DNA of 64,000 bases from Mucor racemosus (Eukaryota > Mucoromycota > Mucoromycetes > Mucorales > Mucoraceae), in assembly GCA_027405735.1 (NCBI GenBank), contig JAPEHQ010000002.1, positions 2,988,501 through 3,052,500 of the forward strand, given 5' to 3'. The stretch's first letter is position 1. Every line of letters starts with the position of its first letter. A model generated the notes under the pieces. It saw only the letters and a list, made by a program, of their open reading frames with translations. It had not been told where the DNA came from and did not search any database. Both the position numbers and the translations under genes were made by a program. This document shows positions 35,357 to 46,870 of the stretch, one piece after another.

Positions 35357-37620
35357 ATGATAAAAGGAATAAAAGTTGCTGTAAGCCATCTTGTTTATTT
35401 CGATTAGATGACAAATTATACTAAAAAACAAAATTAGCTTTTCAAAGGCAAACAACAACAGCAACATCAACAAAGAGAAGCTTCAAAATCCTCTGCAGTA
35501 GATTCACAAAAGTCATTAGATTCCAGCAATACAGCAATGCCTTCACCTAAAATAACATCTGACGCAGCAACATTAACAACAGCATCATCTCCTTCAAAGA
35601 AATCAAAATCTTCTAATAGTAGCAACTCATCTCCCAAGCCTAGCAATTCATCTCCCAAATCGAACAAGTCATCGAATGGACAAACTAAGACTTCTATTTT
35701 ATCTCGAGCATCTATTCAAAATATGTTACCCACAACCAGCACCTCAACCACTACCAGCACAACAACTACAACTGCAGATACTCCAACTATTTCAGTTGAT
35801 CCCTTTGTCATGGTTTGTGGATGAAAGTAAAAATTAAAGAATTATAACAACTAACGTATGTTTTGCTTATGTATATATATATATATATAGTCATCAACAG
35901 CAGCAACAGCAGCAGCAGCAGCATCAGCGCCATCATCACCATCATCACCATTATCATCACCATCAGCAGCAGCAGCAGCATCATCATCATCATCAACAAC
36001 TCAAAAGCATTCATTTTTACCTAATCTTAATAATAACAATTCTACATCTCCATCTAAAAATCAACAAAATTCAAAAGATGGTGGGGCTGTTGTTCCAAAA
36101 CAACCATCAAATAGTGCTATGGCATGGCTAAAAGGTGCATCTAAGGATACTGTTCCAATTGGAAAAGTACCTCGACGACAAAAATCATCTAGATTTCATG
36201 TATATGATAAAGTTGCATTAGAAAAATTACCATCATTCAAAGATGTGGCACCTGCAAAAAGAACTGAATTATTCCTCAAGAAATTAGCACAATGTCAAGT
36301 TTTATTTGACTTTAGTGATCCATCTTCGGATTTAAACGGCAAAGAAATTAAAAGACAAGCACTACAAGACATGTTGGAATATGTAGCTACTACCAAAGGT
36401 GCATTAACTGATGCAGTTTATCCTGATGTAGTAAAAATGGTAAATATATGTATATATATATATATATACACTGAAATTACATGTGGATTTTACTAACACT
36501 AATATTACCACTACAAGTTTTCTGCCAATTTGTTTCGAACCATACCACCTCCTATCGATAGAGAAGAAGGATATGATCCAGAAGAAGATGAACCCACTTT
36601 AGAAGCAGCTTGGCCACATTTACAGTTAGTTTACGAATTCTTTTTACGATTTGTAGAATCGCCAGACTTTAATGTGCATGAAGCCAAAAAGTATATCGAC
36701 CAAAAGTTTATTTTACATTTATTGGAACTATTCGATAGCGAAGATCCTCGCGAACGGGATTTTCTAAAGACAACACTACACCGACTCTATGGAAAATTCC
36801 TTAATTTACGAGCCTACATTCGAAAATCCATCAACAATATATTTTTCCAATTTATTTATGAAACTGAAAGTTTCAATGGTATTGCTGAATTATTGGAAAT
36901 CCTGGGAAGTATCATTAATGGATTTGCGTTACCATTAAAGGAAGAACACAAGACGTTTTTAATCCGTGTGCTTATGCCATTGCATAAACCAAGCTGCTTG
37001 ACAACATATCATCCTCAATTAGCTTACTGTGTAGTGCAATTCCTGGAAAAAGACCCCAGTTTGACAAAACCAGTTGTGGATTGTTTATTGCGTTATTGGC
37101 CAAAGGTGAACAGTGCAAAGGAAGTGATGTTTTTAAATGAAATTGAAGAAATTCTGGATATCATTGATAATCATGAATTTCCAAATGTCTGTGTGCCTAT
37201 ATTTGAAAAAATAGCTCAATGTGTCTCTAGTTCTCATTTTCAAGTTGCAGAGCGGGCTCTCTACCTGTGGAATAATGATTTTATTGTGAATTTAATGCAT
37301 GAAAATGTCAAGGTGATTTTGCCAATCATGTTTAAACCTTTATATACTTTCTCCCAGCAACATTGGAATAGAACAATTCATGGTTTGGTATATAATGCCC
37401 TCAAGATATTCATGGAAATGGATCCGCAACTATTTGATCAATGTACATATTATTACAAAAACAATGATAAAAAGTAAAGTATTCTATAAATTAACAAAAT
37501 GTGTCGTATTGACAGTTTGATTATAGGGCTGAGGAATTACAGAAAGATCGAGAAAATGCATGGGACTTAGTAAAAGAAGCTGCCATGAAGAATCAAGAGC
37601 AAGAGACAACAAAATCATAA
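35357..37620 (+). CDS. PP2A regulatory subunit B56 (B'/Rts1/Par1)
   Basis: Five exons: 35357-35380, 35438-35812, 35891-36439, 36518-37473, 37527-37620; 1998 nt, 665 aa. It directs protein phosphatase 2A to substrates. The B56 HEAT-like core is complete, from [20 protein letters not shown] through [46 protein letters not shown] and [16 protein letters not shown] to ALYLWNN and [20 protein letters not shown]. The N-terminus is long and low-complexity (Gln, Ser/Lys, Thr, then a Ser/Ala-only run coded by TCA/GCA repeats at 35891-35999), as in fungal Rts1 proteins. The 24-nt first exon (MIKGIKVA) is chosen because it joins in frame to FKGKQQQ and resembles the MKG(F/I)K starts of fungal homologues; it is the least certain part. 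Convergent with URI, 82 bp apart. Confidence 0.93.
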
Positions 37621-37702
37621 TGATAAAAACATACAGTAGAACACAAACCCTCCCTTTTTAGAATGTTTAATAATAATAACAATAATAATAATAAAAGAAT
37701 CT

Positions 37703-40512
37703 TTAATAATTTTCATCAGTTTCATCCATTCTCATACCCAATCTTGCAGCCTTGAATCTAGACATCTTTCTGGGTGCAACTTCCTGTTCTTCTTCTTCTT
37801 GTTGTTGTTGGTTTTGGTTTTTCTTTTTAGGTAAAGGTAAATCTTCATCAATTACTTCAAATTCGGGTTTAGGAGCAAACGAGAAGCCACCAGTAACAGC
37901 AAGCATACTTTGTTTCTTTTGTTGATAACTAGATGTGATCTCTCTTAAATCCATATCATCTTCAACTTGTTCTAAATCAACAGGTACAATATCTCTTTCC
38001 ATGACAGCACCTTTCATGATCTTGTTGTCTAGTTTATTCTTTCTAGCCACAATAATGCCATTAGGCTTCTCTTCATCTTCTTCTTCTTCTTCATCATCAT
38101 CAAATTGCTGCTTCACCATGGGTATAAGTGCTTCAGTACCATCATTGGGTCGGTAAAATGCTTCTGATCTCTCACGAGCCACTTGAATCAATTCATTTAA
38201 ATCAACTTGATTTCCATTACTGTCATCATCATCATCAAGTGAAGGATAATCATCTACTATTTCGCCTTGAGTATGTTTGATTGTATTGAATATATCAGCA
38301 GGAGATCTTATTTTCTGAGATTTTTTAGAATCAGTAGTTTTCATGGGTTGAGAATAACTCGATGTTTCAGCAACAACAGAAGGTGCAGAGGTAACATCAT
38401 GATCACGAACATCTGTATTAGCATCCCAAGTAACAGATCGCTTGGGCTTGATACGCTCTGCAACTAGAGGTGTTGCTGCTTTTGAAGGTTTTTCTTCTTC
38501 TTCTTGCTTTGATTGTGCTCTTTGAAGTTTGAATCGAGACATTTTCTTGGGTTTATTTGATACACCAGATGCAACTTGAGGAATGCCTTGATTGACTTTT
38601 TTACTCTCAGTATGCATCAATTCCACATCTTCCTCTTCATTTCTAATGGGCGTTGCTGCTATAACGGCGGGAGCAACAGGCTTTGGTACAGACCCCTTAA
38701 CAGGCGTAATAGATACAGCAGAAGTTTCAGGCTTTTTAGGTCTATCTTTTTGCTCTTGACGTAATAATTTGAACTTTGAAAACTTCTTTTTAGGTGCTTC
38801 CTCGCTTGAATCGACATGTGCTGTTGTTTCAGTGATTGGCTCTTGTTTTAAAGGTGATGACTCTTTGACAGTTGCATGGATATTCTTCTTTTCTTGCTGA
38901 GCAAGCTTGAATTTAGATAATTTTTTAGGTGATGGTGAAGGAGATGTTTCAGTAGTAATAGGTTCCTTGACAGATTCTTGCACCTTCTTCTTTGTGATAA
39001 CTTTAGGTGTACTCTTTTCATATAATTCCTCTTCTTCTTCTTCATCACCGACAATTTCTCGAAGAGTAGCAGGAGGTACTTGAGGTGGCAATTCATCATA
39101 ACAAGTAAAATCCTCTTGATCTACAACACCATCTAATGGGTATTGTTCATCGTCTCCAAATCGATCAAACATGTTTTCTGAGATTTCAGTATCATAGCGA
39201 TCATCACCATCCTCTTCATCGTCGCTAAAATCATCAGTTAATTCATCACTGTCTTCTTCGTCGCTTTGAGGCAGCTTCTTTTTCTTTGTTTCAATGGGAG
39301 TGGTTGCAGAAACAACAGCATCTTTTACTCTTTCTTCTCCTCCCTCCTCCTCCTCCTCTTCTTCTTCTTCCAGCTCTCTCAAAAGATCGAATAATGCCTT
39401 GTTTTCACTATCTTTCTCTAAATTCTTCTTTTTATTATCTGCTTCCTCCATCATTTTACGAGCACGCAATACAGATTCTGGAAGTTGATTTGAAGGCTGT
39501 TTAGGTAATTTCTTCTTTTGCTCAAGTAATTTTTTCTTTTTGAGCGCTTCTTCCTTTTCATCAATGGGTGGTAGTTCTTCTCTGATCTCTATAATGGGTA
39601 AGCCCTCTTCGTTTATCTATTTGAAAAAATCATGTCAGTATCTTATCAACAAATATTCTTTGATAAATTCCATTTCAGGCCCCATTCAAAAAATCCATCA
39701 TTTTTAAAGAATTTTTGCGTGTATTATGAAGTAGGTTTTTTAGCAAAATGAAATGCAATCATATACTCTGGCATCTGAACTATGTTGAGAGCTTTTTGTT
39801 TCTGAAAAAAAAGTTTGAGTAACTGTTTGTAATACCCGTTTGAAAAGCTATGCAGTTTCGGACATTTAGCGTAGATGCATGTCAAAATATCAATCTTTTG
39901 CATTGAACGCATATAAAACTCTTTAAAAAATGTATGGACCTTTCGAACTGTCGTGGAGCATTCTAGGTGGGCAACCTGAATAAAATTTACCTGAGGATCT
40001 GATGTTGTAAGAGCACCTGCATCTAAAATGGAGCTTTTCTTTGCTTTGAAACTATTCAATCGTGCTTCAACTAATCTTAAATTCTCATCAACGACTAATT
40101 GCAAAGAAATTGTGAGTTTTTCTCTGCTGATTCTTTAAAGAAACAATGGGTAATCTAACCTTCTCTACGACGTCCTAAAATCTCAACAGCTTGTTTGGCA
40201 GATCGTTCCGCATAATATTGATCACCCAACAAGACAAGAATTTCGTTTGTATGGATCAATTTTCCCGGCATAAAAGCTAATTTACCCATAGGAATCTAAT
40301 AGAATAGTTGGAGCATATCAAAAGATAGACCGAGAATTCAATCTTACCATAGCGCTTTTAGTAGTATTTTCAGGCAATGTCCGTAATTGATTTTCCAAAG
40401 CATCATAATCGGTTTTATAATCAGACCAACGTTGATATTCTAGTTCCAATGTGTTTAATTGCTCTGAAAGCTTTGAAGTAATCAAGTCTATTTGACTTGA
40501 AAAATCTGTCAT
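37703..40512 (-). CDS. BUD27: Unconventional prefoldin URI/Bud27
   Basis: Four exons: 40348-40512, 40160-40295, 39991-40094, 37703-39616; 2319 nt, 772 aa. The N-terminal alpha-type prefoldin domain (residues 1-130) spans the first three exons: coiled coil, IPMGKLAFMPGKLIHTNEIL, LLGDQYYAERSAKQAVEILG and a second coiled coil. The rest is charged, with long Glu/Asp runs and four copies of a (K/R)K.S(R/K)FK motif (about 38905-38930, 38770-38793, 38526-38549, 37750-37774); the last, RKMSRFKAARLG, is the conserved C-terminal box. URI/Bud27 binds Rpb5 and helps RNA polymerase assembly and TOR-linked expression. Intron 3 is 374 nt, far longer than the others, and mostly open in the exon frame. Divergent from the MADS-box gene. 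Confidence 0.92.
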
Positions 40513-40633
40513 GTTTATAAGATAAATAAAAAAAGATAAAGGGTTAATTGATATGATGTTTTTCATTTCGCGAATACAATGCTGCTATCAATACAACATT
40601 TCTAATATTTACAAGCCACTAATAACCCATTTT

Positions 40634-40665
<32 letters not shown>

Positions 40666-40815
40666 CTCGAGTTTATTCTAGTAAAGCTTTTCACACGTAA
40701 TCTTTTTCGACAACTTTCTTTTAACTCTTCTTATCTTCATATTAAGAACACGTTTTTCTTTTTGATATTTTTTATTTAATCTTCAAAAAAGAAGAATTCG
40801 ATCTAAAATAAGAAA
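40513..40815. promoter_or_regulatory. Bidirectional promoter between URI and MADS-box genes
   Basis: 303 bp between the two start codons. Dominated by a ~36-bp poly-T tract (40629-40665), which in fungi typically excludes nucleosomes and supports two-way promoters (inference). No TATA box assigned. Confidence 0.6.
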
Positions 40816-42157
40816 ATGTTGCCAGTCGGGTATGTATTATTTTAGTAAAAAAAAAAAAAAAAAAAAATCATATACTAAAAAAGAAAATAAACTATTTCTA
40901 AAATAGTCAAAAGAGACAAAATGAAAGTTTGGACCAAGATGTTGATTCAGACGATTCTGTAGAACAAAAGCCAGTAAAGCGTAATGGTAGAAGAAAAATC
41001 AAAATTGAATATATCGAAGATAAGAATCGTAGACATATTACATTTTCAAAGCGTAAAGCCGGTATCATGAAGAAGGTTTGATTTTTTAAAAAAAAAAAAA
41101 TTAAAATATAGACATACATACTTAATCCATTTTAGGCATATGAATTATCTACTCTTACTGGCACTCAAGTTTTGTTGTTGGTAGTTTCTGAAACTGGTCT
41201 TGTCTATACTTTTACTACAACAAAATTGCAACCTATTGTCACCAAACCCGAGGGTAAAAACCTTATTCAAGCTTGTTTGAATACGCCCGACCCATCTATG
41301 CCAGATGTAAGTTTTGACAAACGCGTGTTCATTTTTCGCATGATGTAACTTTATTTTTAAACCAGATGAATACTGCTGCGGAAAGTAAATTAGATGAAGG
41401 TTACATGCCTCGTCCATCTAATGACAGTGCTAGTGTAAATAATACATCCCCTGTTCCTGTTGTAAATCGTATTCCTGAAGATGTCTCTCAAAGTGTAAAA
41501 TGTTGTTGATTTGATATATTAGTCTTGTATTAATCTTTTATTTTTATTTTTATTTTTATTTTTATTTATTTTATAAAATAGCAATTATCTCCTCAGACAG
41601 CTTCATCTCATAGTCCAATGATGCAACCCGCATCTAATGTCATGAGACAGCAACATCAACCTATGGTTGTACCTCCAATGGCTGCTGCTGCCAATGTAAA
41701 TGCTGCCATTAATAATTCATCTCAACAACAAAACAGTGGCCCTGTCAATTATTCCCAGTCTAACCAACCTCAATCTCAACAACATCATCATCATCAACAA
41801 CAACATCATAATTCTCAAGCTCCTCCTCAAATGGGCATGCCTCCATATAATCAACAGAGATTTCCTCCTCCTCAACATCAAGGTTATAATGGTAGTTTAC
41901 CTCAACCTAATCAATCTTACTCCCCTTCTCAACATAACCAGGCACAACATCAACCACAATATGGTGGTCCTCAACAGCCTTATTACCAACAATCAACTCA
42001 ACAACCTCCTCAACATCCATCTCAACAGCAAAATCCTAGTGGTCCCCCACCACTTGGCTATTGGTCTTTTAATGATCAACAACAAGGTGGAGCTGGAAAT
42101 ACTCCCCAGCAGCAACAACCACAAGCAAGACAAAATGTCAAGACTGAACGTCCTTGA
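40816..42157 (+). CDS. SRF/Mcm1-type MADS-box transcription factor
   Basis: Five exons: 40816-40829, 40907-41075, 41136-41306, 41366-41494, 41582-42157; 1059 nt, 352 aa. The MADS domain starts at about residue 30: GRRKIKIEYIEDKNRRHITF, SKRKAGIMKKAYELSTLTGT, QVLLLVVSETGLVYTFTT, then KLQPIV, i.e. SRF/Mcm1 class (type I), not MEF2. It binds CArG-like sites as a dimer. The C-terminal half is Gln/Pro/His-rich and probably an activation region. The first exon is just 14 nt (MLPVG) and joins in frame to an acidic leader like that of Mcm1. Intron 4 (41495-41581) contains a TTTTTA microsatellite. Confidence 0.95.
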
Positions 42158-43609
42158 ATGATTGATATACATTTATGAAAATATAATAAAAAAAAATACC
42201 TATTTGAAAAAGAATGATTTACATGGTTTTTTTTTTTTTTTTTTTCTATTTTCGATAATAACTTGAGTTATAAAAAATGTTTACATCAATTCAAGATACT
42301 CAAAATTATAATTTTGTAATTAACCAAAACTGTCAACGCCAAAAGTTGCATTAAAAGACTCCCCTCAATTATCTGATTTTCAAAGGCAGCAGATCAAAAA
42401 TAATTACCACATCGAAATCGGCCGTCGAATTTATTCGACTCAGATTCAGGGGTAATGATTTTGATTGAGCCAATTTTTTTTCCGATATACTGCATTTGAA
42501 TCTTCTTCGACCATCAAGTTATATCATCCCACAAAAACATATAAAAATGAACAGAGGCAAGGTTATAATTAGTTTTGGTCAGTAGTTCAACAACGAATTA
42601 TGTATATATTTATTTTTAAAATTAAATCTAAGGTTAATTGATTATTTGAGTTGATAAATATGCAATGCATGAATATCCAAACCGTCCATTGTATAACTTC
42701 AAAACATAAAAGATTGGTAAGTATTGCTCAGCACTGAATTATTGCCATCATTGCTTTCTAAGCCTAACAATAGTACAAAAATAGACTATATATATATATA
42801 TATATATGATAAATTTAGATCACATTCATCCAATTTCGTGGCCATAAAAAATTGAATGACAGCGTCAATTCGAGATATATACTATCCCTGCATTGACAAC
42901 TATATTCCTTCTTGATTGCCACATTGCAAGTTCTAAAAACTAACAGCTGCCATCCAAAAGTAAAGATATTCGTGATGAATCTGCACTAGAAGAATAAGCA
43001 GAAGGAAATCCATAGAATTTTTTTATCCTGTTTTTATATCCTAATGCCTATTTTCGTGAATTTAGTTGCTACAACTATTTATGTGATACCAAATATTATG
43101 AGAATCAAATGCAGCCATGTTTGATTGATCTGGATTTGTTGTTTATTTAATTATCTGAATTCATTTAATGTACCATTTTTTTTTTTTTTTTACAGGAAAA
43201 ATAGGACCTTTTAATAATTAATTACAAAAGGCTTAAAATATTTTGCATTCAATTCCTAAATTACAATGCGTTTTTTTTTTTTTTTCTTGCAAATAGGTGA
43301 CATGGAGAACCAAGAGTTCTGGGTGAGACGTTACACACTTATACATGTACAACTGTGCCAAATGATTCTGAGCCCGGGAAATTTGGAATGGTATTCGCCT
43401 CGCCTTTAAAGATAATTAAAGTTGGTTACAGGAATACTCCCAAATAAGTAATTGCATTTTTCTCTTTCTTTGTTTCTTTTTTTCTTTTTTTCTGATCTTT
43501 TTATATAGACTACGCAACATAATTCTTTCAATTCCTTTTTTTTTTATATATATATAAATAATCCAGCTAGAAAACGAAAAGAAATTAGACAAAAAAAGGG
43601 ACTCTTTGC
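42158..43609. other. Gap between MADS-box and kinase genes
   Basis: AT-rich, no gene seen. Contains the 16-bp palindrome at 42424-42439, a (TA)n run at 42789-42807, and T runs at 43177-43192 and 43270-43285. The last ~250 bp serve as promoter and leader of the kinase gene; pyrimidine-rich sequence at 43460-43540 supports this. Confidence 0.5.
42424..42439. repeat. Perfect 16-bp palindrome
   Basis: GTCGAAT-TT-ATTCGAC. Could be a dimeric factor site or chance; it lies 270 bp after the MADS-box stop. Confidence 0.5.
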
Positions 43610-45372
43610 ATGTCTCGAGAAGATAAATCAACATCTAATAAAACTTCACCTCTTACTTGTATCGATGATTATGAATTTCATCGTAGCCTTGGAAAAGGCA
43701 GTATGGGGAAAGTCAAACTAGGCGTACATGTAGTTTCTGGAGAAAAGGTATAACATCAATTGCAATTGCAGAAATAAAACCCCACTAATAAATCAATGAT
43801 ATCATAATGAAGGTGGCCGTTAAAATTGTTAGAAGAGCTAATTTTCAGATCAATGGGTTCACAAACTTAGGAACGCCAAGAACAAAAGAACAAATGATCA
43901 AGGAAAAGATCAAAGAAGAGACTCGCGAATTACGTACAGTTAGAGAAGCTCACATTATGATGCTTTTACGACATCCTCACATTGTTCAATTAAGAAATTT
44001 AATTGCTGTTGGTCCATATTTCTATATTTTGATGGATTATGTCAACGGAGGTCAACTCTTGCATTATATCGTAAAGCGTCAAAAATTATCAGAACAACAT
44101 TCTCGCCAATTCTCTCGACAAATTGTTAGTGCCTTGGATTATATGCATCGTAATTCAATTGTGCATCGTGATTTAAAGATTGAAAATATTCTCATAGACA
44201 AGACTGGTCGGAACATCAAAATCATTGATTTTGGTCTCTCCAATTTGTTTTGCCCCGAGCGACGTTTAACAACCTATTGTGGATCATTGTACTTTGCAGC
44301 TCCTGAATTGTTACGTGCATCACCTTACCGCGGACCAGAAATTGATATTTGGAGCTTGGGAGTTGTTATCTATGTTATGGTAACAGGATCTGTTCCATTT
44401 GATGATAAATCAATGCCAGGCTTGCACGAAAAAATTAAGCGAGGTCAAGTAGCTTATCCTGCTCACGTTAGTCCAAGTTGCCGAGATTTACTATCACGGA
44501 TATTTGTCATTAATCCAACGAAACGAATCATATTGGCTGATGTTTTGCGTCATGAATGGATGAATCAAGGCTATAATAAGGCTATCAAAAATTATCTCCC
44601 ATTACGATTACCTATCGTTCCGCCATTAGCTCCAAACATTTTACAACATATGACCCGTGGTTTCAACATTGGAAATGCCGAGGATATTCGAGTGAAAATG
44701 GAGATGATTATAAAATCTCAAGTTTATCGATCTACGGCAGAACATGTGGCAAAAATACAACATACATCTACTGTACATACGCCTCAAGACCTTGTTGCTA
44801 AACCTTACGATGACCCTCAGACAGAACCAGCCGCTTATCACCCTTTATTATCGCTGTATCATTTAACAAGAGAACGTTTATCACAACAAGAAATGGAACA
44901 AGAATCTGATTCACCTATAAAACCAAACCAATCGACTTGTGTTACTCCAATTTCAGCAACAAACACTGTCGCTACAACTCATTTTGAAGGCGGAGAAGAA
45001 CAAGACAATGAGGAAGACGACGATATTGGTTCAGGTTACCCACAAAACGAAATAAACAAAGATGAATTCACGACCTCTATTCAAGAAACAACCACCGTAA
45101 CAACTCCATCATCACCTACCTCATTAACTATGGGCACTGGATCACTTGCCCCACCTTTAATATATAGTACATCTGTATCATCTACAAGTAATACTTCATC
45201 CATGCCAGGTGAATTACTGCATCATGCTACTTCTTCGCTGGAACAAAATAATAAATTACCCGATAACAAAAACAAGAAAGAAAAATCTCCAAAATCAAGT
45301 TTCACAAATATTTTCCATAGATCAACGTCCTCTTTAGCGGCCATTTTTGCTAAAGTAATGTGTACTCGATAA
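43610..45372 (+). CDS. Kin1/Kin2-type Ser/Thr protein kinase (MARK/PAR-1 family), short form
   Basis: Two exons: 43610-43747 and 43813-45372; 565 aa. Catalytic features: glycine loop LGKGSMGKV (28-35 region), VAVK Lys50, a 30-residue insertion after the first strand, HRDLKIEN (Asp166), DFG (Asp185), CGSLYFAAPELL. VNGGQLLHYIV, YMHRNSIVHRD and the sequence after the APE match Kin1/Kin2, kinases of cell polarity and exocytosis. The region after the kinase (about 320-565) is Ser/Thr-rich. Family members normally run to ~900-1100 aa with a C-terminal KA1 domain; none is seen here or in the 1.5 kb downstream. The final codons run across a possible donor (AAA/GTAATG), so a further exon or a truncation is possible. 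Confidence 0.88.
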
Positions 45373-46870
45373 GCATATATATATATATAAATTTTCATTT
45401 ACTGTACATATAACATCATATCATTGTATTAAATAAATAAACCAATACATCATGCTAATAATAATATTAATAATAATTAAAATTGAAAGCCTTTTTGTCT
45501 GCTCGTTGTAAAATAATGATTAAATGATTATTGTGAATGATTCGAGCGTTTTGAATATAAATGTAAATTATATATACATGGTCATGAATATATAATTTAC
45601 ATTTACATTTTTTTTTATTTTTGTTGATGCTATAGATTACTATTTATTTTTAATCATTTTGCAAATGTATTCAGAACCAACTATATAGCGGTCTTTCAAT
45701 ATATTAGAGAAAATCAAAGCTTTCCAACGAATGAAAAATGTCAAATTTTCCAAAACTCAATTTGTTTTCGAGAATATCTCCACAAATCAAATAGTAATTT
45801 GTCTTTCTGCATTAATTGTTTTATATACATATTTGTAGTCTATATCCAAAAGTACAGCTTTTAAATAAACTTTTCACCAAGAATATTTCAAAAATCCCAA
45901 AAAACTAAAATTTCGATTTTTACCAAAAAGTCAAAAAAGTCAATATGAATTATTCAAATAAGCACTGTCACATGTAGCACAAAACTAATACAATCATTTT
46001 GTACCAATATATACCTTAGTAAAATATCTCATTTTTGAGATGAAAAATGCAGAAAACTAAAAATCGTCAAAATTTGCTTATATCTGTAAGGCCCCAAGGA
46101 TGGTTTTGAAGTAATTTTGCATATCTGAATTTTTTTTGAGGTATGGTAATAAAAAGTTACTACAAAGTATAAGTAATGGTGCCAGGTGCTTCTGCGCCTC
46201 TGAAACAGTCAAAAACCATGAAAATATGGGCCCCAAAGGTCGCTATTTTTAGCTGTAATCTGAATATATGGTATCTTTAAAAAATTTACTTGCTATATTA
46301 AAAGATGTGTCTATATGTTCTGGGTCGTTTTATTGCGGAAGAAGATGCCAGAGTACCATCTCTAACTTTTTGTTTGGCCTAATTAGTAAATTTGAGGGAG
46401 TACAACAGAAGTGGATGTAAATAAAACAGCGGTTTGGTAATGTTTTTGATTGGGTTATCTCCTCAAAATTACGTTTAAATGAAAAAAAAAATATTAAGCA
46501 AGGTTTTTCACTTGAGTCGAGTCTGTATCTCACAAGATTAGAGAATACCTTCATCATGATGAGCATATATTTTTACTTAGATAAGGCTTGAAATCATAGA
46601 TGTTAAAGCAGAGCTTGCGATTTGAATATGGTCGCCAAAAATTTAAATACAGCAAGATATGCTATGAATTTACTTGACAATAAAGCTGTTTAAAGGGTAA
46701 CTTTCATTCATGCGCATCCTTCAGAGTTACTATATGATCTTTTCAACAAATGTTAGCATTTATAGATCGAAAGCTAATAATTATTTTACTAAGTATAAAT
46801 CATAAAACCTCAACAACAATACAGAGCATATACTTTTTTTTTTTTTTTTTTTTTTTTTTATTCATCATTA
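45373..46870. other. Gap between kinase and CCCH/Smr genes (convergent)
   Basis: No gene found on either strand; the longest open frame (46330-46566) has no motif. 45650-46560 is A/T-rich with stops everywhere and looks like old repeat DNA, without a match I could find inside the window. A ~25-bp T run at 46835-46859 precedes the next gene's stop. Confidence 0.5.

Noticed and set aside
36530..37477. 315-codon frame as an independent gene
   Set aside because: It is exon 4 of the B56 gene; upstream exons join in frame.
39724..40104. 126-codon frame as a separate gene
   Set aside because: Its first part is URI exon 3 and the rest is intron read-through.
41700..42161. 153-codon Asn/Ile/Leu-rich frame
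   Set aside because: Out-of-frame shadow of the Gln-rich tail of the MADS-box protein.
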